Source: Hyaloperonospora brassicae (Eukaryota; Oomycota; Peronosporomycetes; Peronosporales; Peronosporaceae). From it: a DNA stretch of 64,000 nt. The position numbers and the translations under genes are program-made. Location: assembly GCA_947650285.1 (NCBI GenBank), contig CANTFL010001234.1, positions 62,001 to 126,000 on the forward strand, in the 5' to 3' direction. The notes below the pieces were generated by a model. The model searched no databases. It was not told the DNA's origin and saw nothing but the letters and a program-made list of their open reading frames with translations. Every line of letters begins with the position of its first letter. The stretch's first letter is position 1. This document shows positions 11,486-23,700 of this stretch, piece after piece.

Positions 11486-12476
11486 CGCGCCATACCAGGT
11501 TTCTGATTGTGGCTGGGGTTTCGCTCCATAGGAGTCGGTTGTTTTTTACGCAAAGTACAAGTAAGACGAAAGTTCTTAGTGCTTACGCACATATAACAGC
11601 GTCTCACTTCCTGTCGTTGCTCTGCAACATGAAGCTCCGCTTCAACTTCATCCTAATTTTGGCTGAAATCCATCGTTTCTGGCCTACAGTAAGCCGAGGT
11701 GCTCACAGAGGCTGCCCTCGCAAAGCTTGGGTTGTACCCATTCCAACCAAGTCTGGTCGACTTGAAGTTTTGCTCATCATTCTGATCTATGCTCACAGCC
11801 ACTTCAAAAGTAATGGGATGGACCCGAAACACCTCGGTTCTGGCAACGCCATTACGAAGACCTTCCATGAAGACAGTCACACAGACTGTCTCAGGGAGAG
11901 GGTCGACCTGCATAGCAGCCATGAGAGTTCTCAACTCTTGGACATAGTTCGTCAGCTCATTCTTACCTTGACGGGTAAACAAGAAGCGTGAGCGCACGGG
12001 GTAAGCCGGATTAGGCGGCGAGAAAACTCGCTGAAGGTCTAACTTGAACGAATTCCATGTGGTAAACGCAGAGTCGACCGTTGTGCCACACGACAGAGCC
12101 CCCTCTCTAGCTCTTCTATCGAGATTGGAGATAGCCAGCGAGACCCGCTGGTACTCCAGTGAGGTAAGGCCAGATCACAAGGCCATATCAATCTCACGGA
12201 TCCAGAGGGTTATGTTTCCCCCTCCTTTCCGGAGTAATGTTTAACGTCCACCCGAAGGGGACGAGACTTAGCCTCTTCTGTTGGCATAGCCGACGCTTCC
12301 TGGTTTTGAACCTGCCCTAACAGGGCCGTTTTATACTGCATGAAGTTCTCGACTCGTGCATTGAGCACATCGGGACCTTGTGCAGCTAGAAACTCCACAT
12401 ACTCTGGGCCTACGGCCGCGATCAGCTTCTCAAGAGCGACCTTTTGGGCCTCAGAGAGGGGTATGGATTGCTACAT
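11464..12476 (-). pseudogene. B1 gag
   Basis: Gag-like frame from ATG at 12476, immediately followed by TAG as codon 2. Capsid-like text includes GPEYVEFLAAQGPDVLNARV (12398 downward) and, in a later frame, TRQGKNELTNYVQELRTLMA (11653-11997). A frameshift lies near 12215 and a TGA near 12176. The nucleocapsid knuckle reads CYMC....N....C, so the expected His of C-x2-C-x4-H-x4-C is Asn. The gag stop lies in the frameshift hairpin. The 11464-12009 part is in the block nearly identical to B2; the N-terminal part is only loosely similar. Confidence 0.8.
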
Positions 12477-12534
12477 ACTAACAGATAATCAGTCGTAACG
12501 ACTCAGGCGTAGATTGACTACGAAAGCTATCAAG

Positions 12535-13063
12535 TGTAGCGGAGCTACACAGCTCCTTATGACAGATGAAGACTATAATGCTCTACGAGCAACTTTGATT
12601 TTATGAACCCGAATCAGAGTCAACAGCTCAGAGATATATGGTTTGGTTCAAAGAACACGACTCAAAGAGTCAACAAGCTCAGAGAACTTACGTTCCCTGT
12701 TCCAGGGGGGCCAAACGATTCAGACAATCGACGCACAGAGTGCGCAAGGAGTAGCTGTCTTAACAAGGCGTTGCTATCTCCCCAACGATCACAAGACACC
12801 TCAAAGAGGCACGTGTCTTTTGGATCAAAATAAGAACTCAATTTTGTTTCTTCTTTTAACCCAAAAGAACACATTAAAACAACCCAATCAACCTACTCGC
12901 TAATGTCCTAAAAACAGCTCTCAAAAGATCTCGTAATCAATGGTTGATAGACATCGGTCTTCAACAATTGATACTGTGTTCTAATATCACTTTAAAGGGG
13001 ATCCCATCCCTTGTGTGCACCACACCTATTGTCGACTACCAGTCGATGTGTAAACCCGTTACA
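12535..13063 (-). repeat. 5' LTR of B1
   Basis: 529 bp, about 98.9% identical to the partner at 5389-5918. On the minus strand it runs TGTAACGGG to GCTCCGCTACA. The first gag ATG is about 58 bp inside. I could not assign the primer-binding site to a tRNA. Confidence 0.9.
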
Positions 13064-15110
13064 GGTTTGCCGTTGTCGACATTTATTTCTGAAGAATGGA
13101 AGGAATTTTACAGAGCTAAATGCCCGGCGTATGAGATGCCATCTCAATTTGTTCTCTCGAATCGCTTCTTGGATGATGAATGTGTAAGGATTAAGCAGAT
13201 TGTGGAGCATTACCTGAAAAGTAGCCCTGCAGGATCATCAATTATAACTTGCAACGGCTGCACGAGTATCAAAATGGATCCTGTAGTCAATATTATGATT
13301 GCCACACGAACGCTGATATTATATAAAGCTGTGTAGACTGCAGATAATTTTCATACTGGAGAATACATGGCTACTATCATATAAGAAGGAACTATTTCCG
13401 TGGACGGGATGGTTGACTACGCCGATTTTACAAAGTGTGGGATATCAGCTGTCGTGACAGATGACGCCTCTGCAAAGAAAAAGGCATGATGAATTCTTAA
13501 AAACGATTATCCAACTTTGATTACCCTACTTTGTCGGGCGCACACCTTGCATCTGGTTATCAAGGACCCTTTGGGGTATGGCCATTTACCATAGTGGTCG
13601 ATAATTGTTTAAACGTGACCAAGAAAATTTGAGTCACCATCCCCCGAAGGCAATTCTTGAAACGTGCATGACGGCAAGCAACGTTCAATTTGGAAAAACC
13701 TTAAATTTTCCAGGTTACACCAGAAGGGGCTCAAACTTTTGGATGATTGATGCTGTCTTAAATGTAAGGCTAGTCTTCCATAACTTTGTGTTAACCGCTA
13801 GTGAAGAAGTACAGAAAAGAAATGCTTATCCGTGGGAGAAGACCATTCTCTCACTCTTAAAGTCTGACGAGATATGAAATGACTTGCCATTCTTCCATCG
13901 AGTCTTAGAGGAATTTAACAAGATTCTCGATAAGTTTCAAAGCGACGTACCCACGTTAGGAGATGTTTTAATTGTTATTAAGAGCATCTGTACTGAACCA
14001 TTCATGGTCTTTTTGAATGGAACGAAGGGATCGTAGAGACAGACGGACAATATACTTTCATAAGTCACCGAAAGATAAAATAAAAGTCACTACAAGCCAG
14101 GCTCGATGATTGTCTCAAAATGATGCATTGCGACGAAGTTTTTCTTGCAGACTTGTTGGATCCCAAACACATATGTAAGAGGTTCTCGTCGAATCAGGAC
14201 ACGCGTGTCAAGGACCTTCTTAAAAAGCTTTTAAACGGAAACTAGGCGGTTTACGACTAGATCACCAATCCGTTAGATTGTCTATAGAGCAGAAGTGAAG
14301 AATTTCCCTTTCCTGAGATATGGCGTCATATCGATAACCCATCCTCCAGATGTGGAATTTTCTGCAGCAGATTGGTGGCTTTTCCTGCCAAGTTTCATCT
14401 CCATTAAACATCCCAAGCTGAGACAGGTAATGAAAGTTTGTTTATATCATTGCTTAGTGTAACTAAGTCCTATTTTTGTTGTTGTAGATTGTCATAAAGC
14501 TCTTGTCCATACCATCGTCAGCCGCCTCTGCTGAACGATGTTAGAGCAATTTGGGCTTCATACACTCTTAGAGATAAAATCTACTATTTGGATCAAGAGC
14601 AATTAAATTGGGCTAGGTTTACATGAACACGCAAAGCATCAAGTGCATACAAAGATCCAGTAGGGATAAACTCGGCCATTTCCGACCTCAAAAGAAGAAG
14701 AGTAGAGTCTTCGTATCATCTGCAGAGGTTCGTATCAGAGCTAGTGGTGGAGATAGAAATCAGACCGTTATCTAAGCTCAAGATCGCGTGGAAATTGACG
14801 GGGAACAAACCCATGAACAGTCAGCGATGTCACTTTCGGAATATAAAGGGAAATTAAAGATGACGTCGATGTCGACTTCGGTCTTCATACCGGTGCTGTT
14901 ATTGTAGCCGACGCGGTCGCAGAATTAAGCTTTCATGCTGATATCGCTTCTCTAGAAGAAGATAGCGATTGTGATGATGAAAGCAGCAATAGCAGTGAAG
15001 ATGGCACACAGCAATATCTATAGTGCCACATACATAATCATTTGCAAACTTAGCGTCCAACAACATGAAATCATTACCTTTCATTTTCTAACCCGACGGC
15101 ACTTGCTCTC
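13064..15110 (+). pseudogene. hAT transposase remnant 1, catalytic and dimerisation parts
   Basis: This continues the BED-finger fragment left of B1. In order: EEWKEFYRAKCPAYEMPSQF and FLDDECVRIKQIVEHYLKSS (DUF659-like); AVVTDDAS (13.44 kb), the catalytic Asp region; LCRAHTLHLVIKDPLGYG, matching the hAT C-x2-H signature (13.53 kb); VEFSAADWWLFLPSF and IPSSAASAERC (14.35-14.54 kb), the C-terminal dimerisation region with its SAxSAER signature. A GT...AG segment at 14427-14487 (61 bp) falls exactly between HPKLRQ and IVIKLLS, a plausible intron. Many stops and shifts; inactive. The right transposon end was not found. Confidence 0.75.
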
Positions 15111-15550
15111 TCCTGAGATGGTTGCAAAGTCTTTTTAGGGTATCCGGCCCATGGGACGTTCATGTGCAGAGCCAATAAATACTGACGCGTACCTACACAA
15201 GATGCTAGAACCACATGAGACTCATTTATTCCATCGCATCTCTTCTCACCGTATGCACATCAACTTCAGCACTTACAGTTTCGACTTGCGAATGAAGTAG
15301 CCTTTGTCACGTCTGCGGCGTTCGCCTTGACCTCCAATCCGATAGCAACCTCGTTATATCTTGTATATCAGGTAGAATGAATGCGCATAAGCACAACACA
15401 TTATGAAAGGCGTTATACTTATATCAATATACGTACTACATAGTCGCACCCATGCTTCACACGTCTGCAGGTTTCAAAGACGCTGTCGGAATGCAGTAGA
15501 CAGGCCTATAGCGGTTAACATTTTTTGTTAACCATAACGATATTTCAGAA

Positions 15551-16014
15551 TGTATTAAGCCCCGTCCCGAAGGGAATTAAGATTGTAATATGCCGTGATC
15601 GCTTATGGTCACTTATGGTCAATTGACCGGTCAAGTAGCCAGCGACGGTCACTTATGTTATGCGACCGGTCAATTAACAAGCCTGCTCATTCGTTGATGT
15701 CATAATTATATCAATCTACCAATCCCTGATAGACGCGCGCAATGGGTGGTGAGTAGACGTCATCATACTTTTAGTAAGATTAATATAATTAAGTCAGGAC
15801 GAACAGAGACATAAGATTGATAGGACTTTATTGTATTAAATACCGGTCTACTTTTACCACCATAAGAGTCTTTACCTTAGTCGTTACCTTCCGCTCTGTA
15901 GTTCTACACCTAGCTGGGCCCCTGGTCGCACGATGAAGGTCAGGACCTTCACTGTTGTCAGTGAGAGTTAACTCCGTACTGGTAGACCAGTACGGAGTCG
16001 TTGGTGCCCCGTCA
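15551..16014 (-). repeat. Solo-LTR remnant related to element A's LTR
   Basis: On the minus strand it begins TGACGGGGCACC (compare TGTAACGGGGCACACC in A). It contains the A-type landmarks TTAATTATATTAATCTTA, GATGACGTCTACTCACCACC and CATTGCGCGCGTCT in the same order. It ends near CGGGACGGGGCTTAATACA. Like A it is hairpin-rich: 12-bp arms at 15971-15998 (loop TAGA), and TGAAGGTC/GACCTTCA near 15935. Two TTGACCGGTCAA palindromes lie near 15626-15675. No target duplication seen; boundaries approximate. Confidence 0.6.
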
Positions 16015-19000
16015 CGCGATGCGATATATATATGATATAAATTGCATCATTTTTAAGATCTCATAAGGAAGTCATTAGCCCATAAGAATACATCACATGT
16101 AGATACAGCTGTAATGCGCATAAAACTAAGTAAAGACTTTCTGATGAGTAGCATGCGACCGAATAGACATATGATTGGAATAAATAGAGATTTTTTGATT
16201 TATGGAGTTCATACATTTTGGTCGCTATTCTTGAATGGAATCATAGTGACTAGCGAAATGAGTATGTTGGACAAGACAGTTTTTACCTTCTGTAAGTATG
16301 ATATAATATGTAAGTTGTCGAGACACCGGTATCTGTTCCATAGAATATGCAAACTCGATGATGCATGCGGCATTGTTATTTTTCTTTTGTGCTTGGAGCT
16401 ACCATGACATGTATTATCTAGATAGACTGCCAAACACTGTGCTTTGTACTCCTTGTATATTTTGAGGACATAGATTCTATGATCATGTAGCATGTGTTCT
16501 GTACTCTGGATAGCATAAATCTTTAATTTAAATAATATCATACATAATATTTGGATTTTTATAATTTTTTTCTCAAAATCACCATTTTATACCCATTCTG
16601 GAATAAACAGACATATTATGGCATCACTTTCACCATCAGTAGCTTCATTTGTATGACAAGCACGATATCTCCAAGCATTTTGCACATGTCTTAGCATCAC
16701 ATTCACCCCATCGTTCCATTCAAATCTCATTAACATCTGCAATTGCATTAACCTCATTCCTTCAGCACATAACCATCTTGTCGCCTCTTGATGCTCATGT
16801 GATTCGGCACTTCATGCTACCTCGCGTCGTGCCTCATGGGAATAATACAGCCATGTGCACGCACCGTTTGTTGCACAATGATATATCATTGTAGTTTTAC
16901 TTACGTTCACTTAAGAGTACACCAAGGTGACAGCTAAACGTAATCACAATACTAAACTAGTATAATCTGGGTGAAAGATCCAGATGCAACGTAAATTACA
17001 ATTAAACGACGTACAACATTTGTAGCACTGTACCACCTTTAGCTTACTAACACCTTGGTTCGAAAAACAACTTTAGACGAAGAAAGAGAGGGTGTTCTAA
17101 TAACTGTAGACGAAGAAAGAAATAGGGTGTTCTACTTATTCAATAATGAGGGGAAAAAGAAGTATACTTTAATGTATACAATACTGCCAAGTATCCATGT
17201 ATTTGACCATTTTGTATACCTCTGTGACGAACAAACAGCTTATTTCACGACATTTTGTGCAATATTTTTCATGGTAGGAAACATCTATTTGTTTTTGATC
17301 AATTGATGCATACTTCATATGAAATGTTGGGGTCATTTTTGGATTGTTGTGATAAATTAATGCTTTGTACTTATTCTTCAATCAGGAAATCATGTTAACG
17401 TGGTTGTGTATCCGAACACAACCGCTCGCAACATAAGGTAGATGATTGATCAATCTTAAGCTAGGTAGGCTCAAGATTCGCGAAAAATCACTGTGCGAAA
17501 TGATCCAAAGCCTTGCACCACGAATGTCGAAGGAGGAAGTGACAACTACTAACAATTTGCATATCTGTCGCAAAATCGCTCTACAAATGGACATAAATCG
17601 AATCTTAGAGAGCTCACGAAAGTTGGGCAGCAAGGACTAACCTGTCGACCTTGCAATCGATGCTGTGCCAAAGCCGCAATAATATCACCGAAAAATCACT
17701 TGTCAAACACCATCGTGCACTGCTGTTATAAAACGTTACAGATATCCGACTGAATTACTCATTGTGTATGGCGACATACAAGATTGCTTCTCTGTCCTAT
17801 TACCCGTTCTGACAGTGCCTATCAAAAAAGCATTCACGGAACGAGCTCCGTTGCGTATAGTCTAATATATAACGGAAGCGACGGTTGCGTTTGTAGTTAT
17901 CGATAGCCAAAATTTGAAGCTACTTCTTTGTTGTGTAACTGACGCAGGGTGACCACACACGCTCAACCGTTACATGTCTACAAGTTGTTCATTGTAAAAA
18001 GGAATTACAGATTATCTGTAGCATTTTTGTAACGTCACTAGTCGCATCATGATACAGTTCTGTGGGTCGTCCGCACACACGAAAGCAATTGATTTAAAGC
18101 TGTCCGAGGTGCAAAAACGCAAACGCTTGTTACTTATTGACGGCAAATATATCGTACCAGAAGCGATTCAATAAGAGGTTTCCTTTGGGGTGGAGGCCGC
18201 TTCATATTGGCCTTCATGAACACGCAGTGACATTAAGCAGTAGGTGACGTATTCCAGGAGACACCGCGCACAGAGCTGTCGAGCCAGGCATACCACCTCG
18301 ATAAGTTAGACTACCACAGATGGCTGATCGAAGATGTAGCACTAAGACGGTGTGCAGCAAAACTTAAAGCTGCTTCGATAAAAGCGGTTTCAATTCCCAC
18401 CCCTTGATTCCCGTTCACAATCTTGCTTTCATCCACCCGTTGTGTCATTGTATATTTTTGTCAGCTAGGCGTACAACGCTGATAGGTTCGTCGAGGCGTA
18501 TGCACACCTTTCTCATGGCACAATGGGTGTGCTGTAGATACCGACAGGTTACTTGTAAGGCTTGTTACGGGTGGATCTACAATGGTCCAAGGTAGCACTC
18601 ACGGAGGTTGTGTCACCTACGCATCGACAACAGAGGTGCATCACTAACAATGCAACATTAACATACAACATCCTTTTGAATCCTGCGTTCACAAGAAAAG
18701 GATGAATAGCTGAGGACTCAATGGTCGTCACTCTCCTCTCGAATAGGCAGCGAGAGCTTCCATACTTAATTCTCTTGCTAAGCACTACATGTCGTCGGTT
18801 GAGTAACATTTTGTTGTTGTTGTTGTAGTTGCACAGGCGAGATGGTCGTCGATTATCAGTCCCCCATCTATAGCGCCAGCACAACTACATCCACAAGTCG
18901 CTATATCACACAACCGTTACGGCTAAACTGCGCAAAGCTCATCGCTGGCTCCAAAACAATCCAATCCTCCATAATGGGTACATCGATTTCTAAAGCTGAT

Positions 19001-19480
19001 TTGTTCTCCGGACTAGATATTTGATTTTGAAGGGGAAGATCCTTAACTCGCTACCCTTTCTCATTAAAGGGGTATTTAATGATGTCCGCGATTAGGTAGC
19101 ATGCATTCTTGAACGTGATGCAGCATAGGAACGATTACGAGCGCAACAGCGAACGTGGCCTTCCATACGGTAACATCATCCTGATCATCAAGGACTCATA
19201 TGTGGGTGTGGTCGGTACACCAGTTTTTTTTGTGTAAGAACGAGGTCATTTCATGGTCAACCAGATTACATCTGCGCAGTTTTCACACAAAACAAGGACG
19301 AAGCTGCGGTAGCCGGTGCTGTAGCCGTCAGAACGAGGGCAGGAAGTCTGATCCTGTTCTAAGCTGACACCGACGGCTTCGAAAAAAGCCAACGTATGCC
19401 ATAGAAAGGATTGACGCCTACTCTTCAAATGGTCGTCTTTTCCGTCGACACCATCTTATCCGATAGCTTTGCATGTACTA
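16015..19480. other. No recognisable gene
   Basis: AT-rich to 17 kb, mixed composition afterwards. Short frames (up to 111 codons) show no family signature. Near 17074-17135 a phrase TAGACGAAGAAAGA is repeated imperfectly about 33 bp apart. The more GC-balanced 17.4-19.0 kb stretch may be decayed coding or repeat DNA that I cannot identify. Confidence 0.5.
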
Positions 19481-19489
19481 ATTTTCCGA

Positions 19490-19504
19490 CCACTCCAACA
19501 TTCG
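19490..19504 (+). promoter_or_regulatory. Candidate oomycete initiator upstream of the effector gene
   Basis: CCACTCCAACATTCG lies about 37-51 bp before the ATG and resembles the oomycete initiator (YCAYTYYNCAWTTT), with one extra base and an imperfect 3' part. Spacing is plausible for the short leaders of oomycete genes. Weak match. Confidence 0.3.
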
Positions 19505-19540
19505 CTCACTCGCCCCCAACCAAACCGACATCCACCAAGC

Positions 19541-20785
19541 ATGCGTCTCTATGCTTTCGCACTCGCGGCTTCCACTCCGATCCTGGCACACAACACGACC
19601 TTCACAAGAGCACCAGTCTCCACGATGAGGGATGTTAATCTTGCGGCCGGTCCACGTCGCTCTGACGGTATCCACAACGATGTCCATCTTGATCAGTCAC
19701 TGGAGGTGCGTAAATACACGAATGGTGAAGACAGGACGCGACTTCCTTCATCACCCGAAATGAGGGTGAAATCGGCAGCATCTTATCTGATGGCTAGACT
19801 GCACGAGAACTATCCGCGCTTGAGCAAGCTCCCCAAATACATACTGGAAGATTTACATGAAACGGATGGAAATGTCATCGACCACATCACCAAGTTGTAT
19901 CCTGACTTCACCACCAAAACGAAAGTTGACTTGGTGCACGCGCGTGCCTTCCTAAATCGTCGGAAGAATATGGTAACGACACTTGAAGATGCGGAAAACA
20001 CGATACAATTTATCCGAAAGACCATTCAATCTCGTCAGCAGAAGAGGGCCCAGGAAATGGAGGAGGAGCAAGCAGAGTGGTTGCGAGCCGGATCTCATCC
20101 TAACAAAGTCTTCAAAACGTTGTCCATTGCTCAGGGAACGTATGGAAGAGCATTGATAAACCCTCTGGCATCTCCAGACCTTGAGGTGTTGAGGCAGTAC
20201 ATTGAGAGGTACAACAAGCTGTTCATTGACGCACAACGTAAGGAAATCACGTTAGTGGGAACTTTGTACGAAGGCTTTGGACGTGATCTCGCGCGCTACT
20301 TGTTTGCTGCAAGTCACAGTCCTATCTTTGGGCCTGATGCGATGAAGATGCATCAAACCCTTTTGGAGGAGTGGTATCGAGATGGTATGACAATCGACGC
20401 GGCTGCTGATAAACTGGGGATTGCAACTACGACCGTCAAAGGCACCTGGATCAAATATCTGTACACCTTTATCGAGTACAGCGCACTGCTCCACACAAAG
20501 GGTCGTGTGAAAGAGGGTACTACCTTCTCGTATCTGAAGACAAGGATTGGCGACTACTTCTTCTCATTGCTGATAGCAGATGCAAGAAATCTTGGTAACA
20601 CTTACTTAGTGGATTGGGAGAAAGAACTGTTCAAGATTTGGAAGAAAGAGGGCGTGACGCCCAACGATCTGTACAGAAAGGTAATTTTACGAACAAAGTA
20701 TTATAAAAGTGATCCAGACAGAATGCTGGAGGAAGTCATCCGCAATCGATTCGCTACATGGTGGAACAAGAACGAGTTTAATTAA
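19541..20785 (+). CDS. Secreted WY-repeat effector-like protein without canonical RXLR
   Basis: 414 aa, intronless. The ATG at 19541 is chosen over 19469 because it starts a short signal-peptide-like segment (MRLYAFALAASTPILAHN, cleavage near residue 16-18). The N-terminal 25-70 region lacks RxLR; RRSD (39-42) and GEDR (62-65, EER-like) sit where RXLR-dEER would be. At least three W...Y units follow: EEEQAEWLRAGSHPNKVFKT (W180) with RQYIERYNKLF (Y220/Y224); LEEWYRDGMTIDAAADKLGI (W278) with WIKYLYTFIEY (Y307/Y313); IWKKEGVTPNDLYRK (W367, Y378). Such tandem WY/LWY helical bundles are typical of oomycete host-translocated effectors that act inside plant cells. It is isolated between transposons, as is common for effectors. 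The specific host target is unknown. Confidence 0.85.
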   Translation: MRLYAFALAASTPILAHNTTFTRAPVSTMRDVNLAAGPRRSDGIHNDVHLDQSLEVRKYTNGEDRTRLPSSPEMRVKSAASYLMARLHENYPRLSKLPKYILEDLHETDGNVIDHITKLYPDFTTKTKVDLVHARAFLNRRKNMVTTLEDAENTIQFIRKTIQSRQQKRAQEMEEEQAEWLRAGSHPNKVFKTLSIAQGTYGRALINPLASPDLEVLRQYIERYNKLFIDAQRKEITLVGTLYEGFGRDLARYLFAASHSPIFGPDAMKMHQTLLEEWYRDGMTIDAAADKLGIATTTVKGTWIKYLYTFIEYSALLHTKGRVKEGTTFSYLKTRIGDYFFSLLIADARNLGNTYLVDWEKELFKIWKKEGVTPNDLYRKVILRTKYYKSDPDRMLEEVIRNRFATWWNKNEFN

Positions 20786-23700
20786 CGCACGCCGGTCCAT
20801 CACAACTCCTTTCCGCAGTATATACCTCTTGTAAACTAACTGTCCATGCATCTTAACTACAAATACATCGTTTTCACATACAAATTGTCCTTTTTCATCG
20901 GTGTCAACTCCTTAAGTTTGGCGATTGCGTTGTGGTGTTCGACAAAGAAAACGAGATGAAGGGTAGCGGCACAACGTCCCAAATTACTTTACGACCCCAA
21001 CGTAGATAACATGTCTTGCGAAAATACTGACTTCGCTCGTGGGAAAACATCACCTATGCAAAAAGGTTTATGAAATGTGCCCCCATACATATAAAAGCAG
21101 CTATTTTTAGCTCCATCGGCATGTCCCTGCCACCGCTAATTGCATCAGGAGAGTATGCCGGACAATGCTTCGCAAATTGTGGACAAGACTCCGGTATGCG
21201 ACATCATTACTGTGATTTTTCAAATCGTATTTCTAGTACGTATTTTGTGCAGCACCTAATGCACGTTAGTTTCGCTCTTGAGTAGAAATATAGTTCTGTT
21301 CATCAATTCGCATCAATGCTTGAGCGACTTGCACCAGTCAAAAAAAATTGATATCAACGCCGCATATGACATTCATTTGAATTTGTCAAAATTATGACTC
21401 AGTATATTTCGTTTTAGATAGATTTCGTACATTGAGGGGGGTCTGTATTGCCACATGTAGTGCTTATACAATGGCATATATGCAGACGGCATTATATTGC
21501 ACAATTTCTCTTTCTATGCTACCTATAGACACGCCATGGCATGCATCGCATCCGATGCGCACAGCAAAGCAGTGGATATGCGCGCCCTGCAATAACTGGG
21601 ATCGTTTATATATGAAGAAGCTGTACTTTACTTGGCTGATCAACTTTTTTTTGTTCAATATAGCACCAACTTTTATCTAGCGTTGTTCAATGTCGATACA
21701 GTCCTCGTTTGCCGTTCGATTACGATCTAAAATTCGTGCGTGCATGTGTAACTTTATGAGGCAAATGAACACCAATGAAGATCATTGATACATCTGCGAA
21801 GTCGCGTACGAATCCATTCCGATTGATAGTCCTGGCGTAACGACGAGAAGGTCTATTGAGAAACAATGATGTCCATGACAAAGAGTTCACTTTTTCGGAT
21901 GCATATTTAACGATTCGCACAAGGGCCCGATGGATGTCTAAGTAAGTGTTTGTTTTAATGAAGGAATCCGTCACGATAAGTATCGCAAAATGACAGATCG
22001 CACGTGGTTTGTTACTACCATTTCATTCGCATTTAATATTGCATTTTAAGAGTTATAGCTCCTATGCGCAAATTCTTGTGACGGGGTTAAAGCTCTCTGA
22101 CGCAATTAAGGATTTTATCACTAATAAGTGAGAGTGCTGGGCACATTATTCGTACAAAGTACGTACATCGGTAAACTTGCGGGTGGCAGCCACTTATGAC
22201 GTCTATATGATATACTTATTCGATGGATAGCATTTAAACAATGCTTCGGCGAATAAAACAACATGGACCAATTACGTATGTCAAGAAGATCTCGTTTAAA
22301 TGATGAAGAGCTCAAACCTGGTATAATCGTTGACTCTACAGCATTTGTAATGTAAACTCTTACGAAGCTATGCGACCTTCTTACTAATTCTATCAGTAAT
22401 TTTTCCCTATGTCACTAGCAGAAATTCTATTTCGTGATGATCTAGTTACTGTAATCAAAATAGTTTTTTAAAGACGTAATTTTTAAACTTTAGCACTTAT
22501 GGCAGCTCCCTTACACGCTACACTCGATACCAATTCACTAAATCTGCAACAAAGCATTTTATTATAGGCTACGTTCGAGGATGGCGAGACTTACGCACTT
22601 AAAGCCCGAGCTTGCGACTTTATACTTTAAAGCTGATCGTAGTGCTCGGAATATTTGAGACACACGTTTTTGATATCAATGACCATCTATCTCTATGCAC
22701 GTTACAAGATCTTCATAAACATCACGCAATGCTGGTAGGGCTCGATGTAGAACAGTAGCAATGAATTAGTCAACTTGCCAACCAATAGACGTTTAAGGTA
22801 GGTTACGAATATTTCCGCACATTGAAAGCGCGAGAATTTTGGAGGAAAGAACGGAACAATAATACCCTCGATATTGATTTTTTCAACTGGGTCAAATTCG
22901 AACTTAATATATTTGGATATTATCATTAGGCCACGGTGAACATCTAAAAGCTTTTCGAAAGAAGCGAAGAGTTGGTAACTACTGCAGCGAACAAATAAGG
23001 TTTTTTGTTTTCGACGACACATGATAAAAACACTAAGCTTAAGCTTATATTCGCCTTATTATCCAGACCATCGGGTAATAACACGATGCTATTATTCATG
23101 CACGTGTAAGTCATATTAATGATTGTATCCATGAGTTACGTACTCTGATCGCTCTTTGAAGGATAAAAGTCCCTTGTATAGTTCCTTTCACACCGTATCA
23201 TTGGTGATCGAAAGATGTCATCCTTGCCAAATTTATTCACTCTTAAATATGTGCAGCTACCGAAAATGTAGCATCTTAGGCGGAGTTGGGCTCGAGTCGG
23301 CATGAGTTAATACTAAATATATGGGCATACATTCTTCTCATTAATCTCGTGAAGCACTCAATCAGATTCAAATCATAGAATTTGCTTTCCTTGGCGATAT
23401 TGAAGATGAAAAAGACGTTGTGAAGCGCTGCATTAATTTAAGACCATTTTTAATTCATTCTGTCGCCGAGGTTGTCCCGTACGAAAGCCGTGTCATAATC
23501 TGTAGAGCCGAAAACCTAGCCTTTGATATTAACTTTAGGAGAAAACGGCTGCACCGTCAACCTCAAGTAAGTACGGAGCAAATGTGGAAGCAAAATTGCG
23601 TTAATTTTTTAAGTTGAACTAGGCTCAGCTACATATATATAGTAGGGTGGACTTAGCGTTAGTATTAAAGTCGAGCTTGCTAGTCACAGAGTCATCTGTA

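Larger units (their letters stand above)
5389..13063 (-). mobile_element. Ty3/gypsy retrotransposon B1 (full-length, defective)
   Basis: A 7675-bp element on the minus strand with two nearly identical LTRs, each starting TGTAACGGG or TGTGACGGG and ending GCTCCGCTACA on that strand, and a perfect GGTTT duplication. Internal order is gag, protease, RT, RNase H, integrase, which is Ty3/gypsy order, with a degenerate chromodomain at the end. A purine tract (GGTGGGGAAGG, 5919-5929) abuts the 3' LTR. Every gene has stops or frameshifts. The core 6892-12009 is almost identical to B2 34928-40042. It is inserted inside hAT remnant 1. Confidence 0.92.

Noticed and set aside
11476..11991. 171-codon plus-strand ORF (and its twin at 34943-35458)
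   Set aside because: It is the opposite strand of gag in B1 and B2. Its identity between copies follows from the near-identical core, and it lacks any motif.
15590..15675. Repeated TTGACCGGTCAA motifs considered as a CRISPR-like or regulatory array
   Set aside because: Spacing is irregular, the host is eukaryotic, and the motifs lie inside an LTR remnant shared with 3.2 kb.
17055..17306. 83-codon ORF with repeated DEER/DEERN phrases taken as an effector EER motif
   Set aside because: The repeat is a short DNA duplication. There is no signal peptide and the frame runs into AT-rich random-like sequence.
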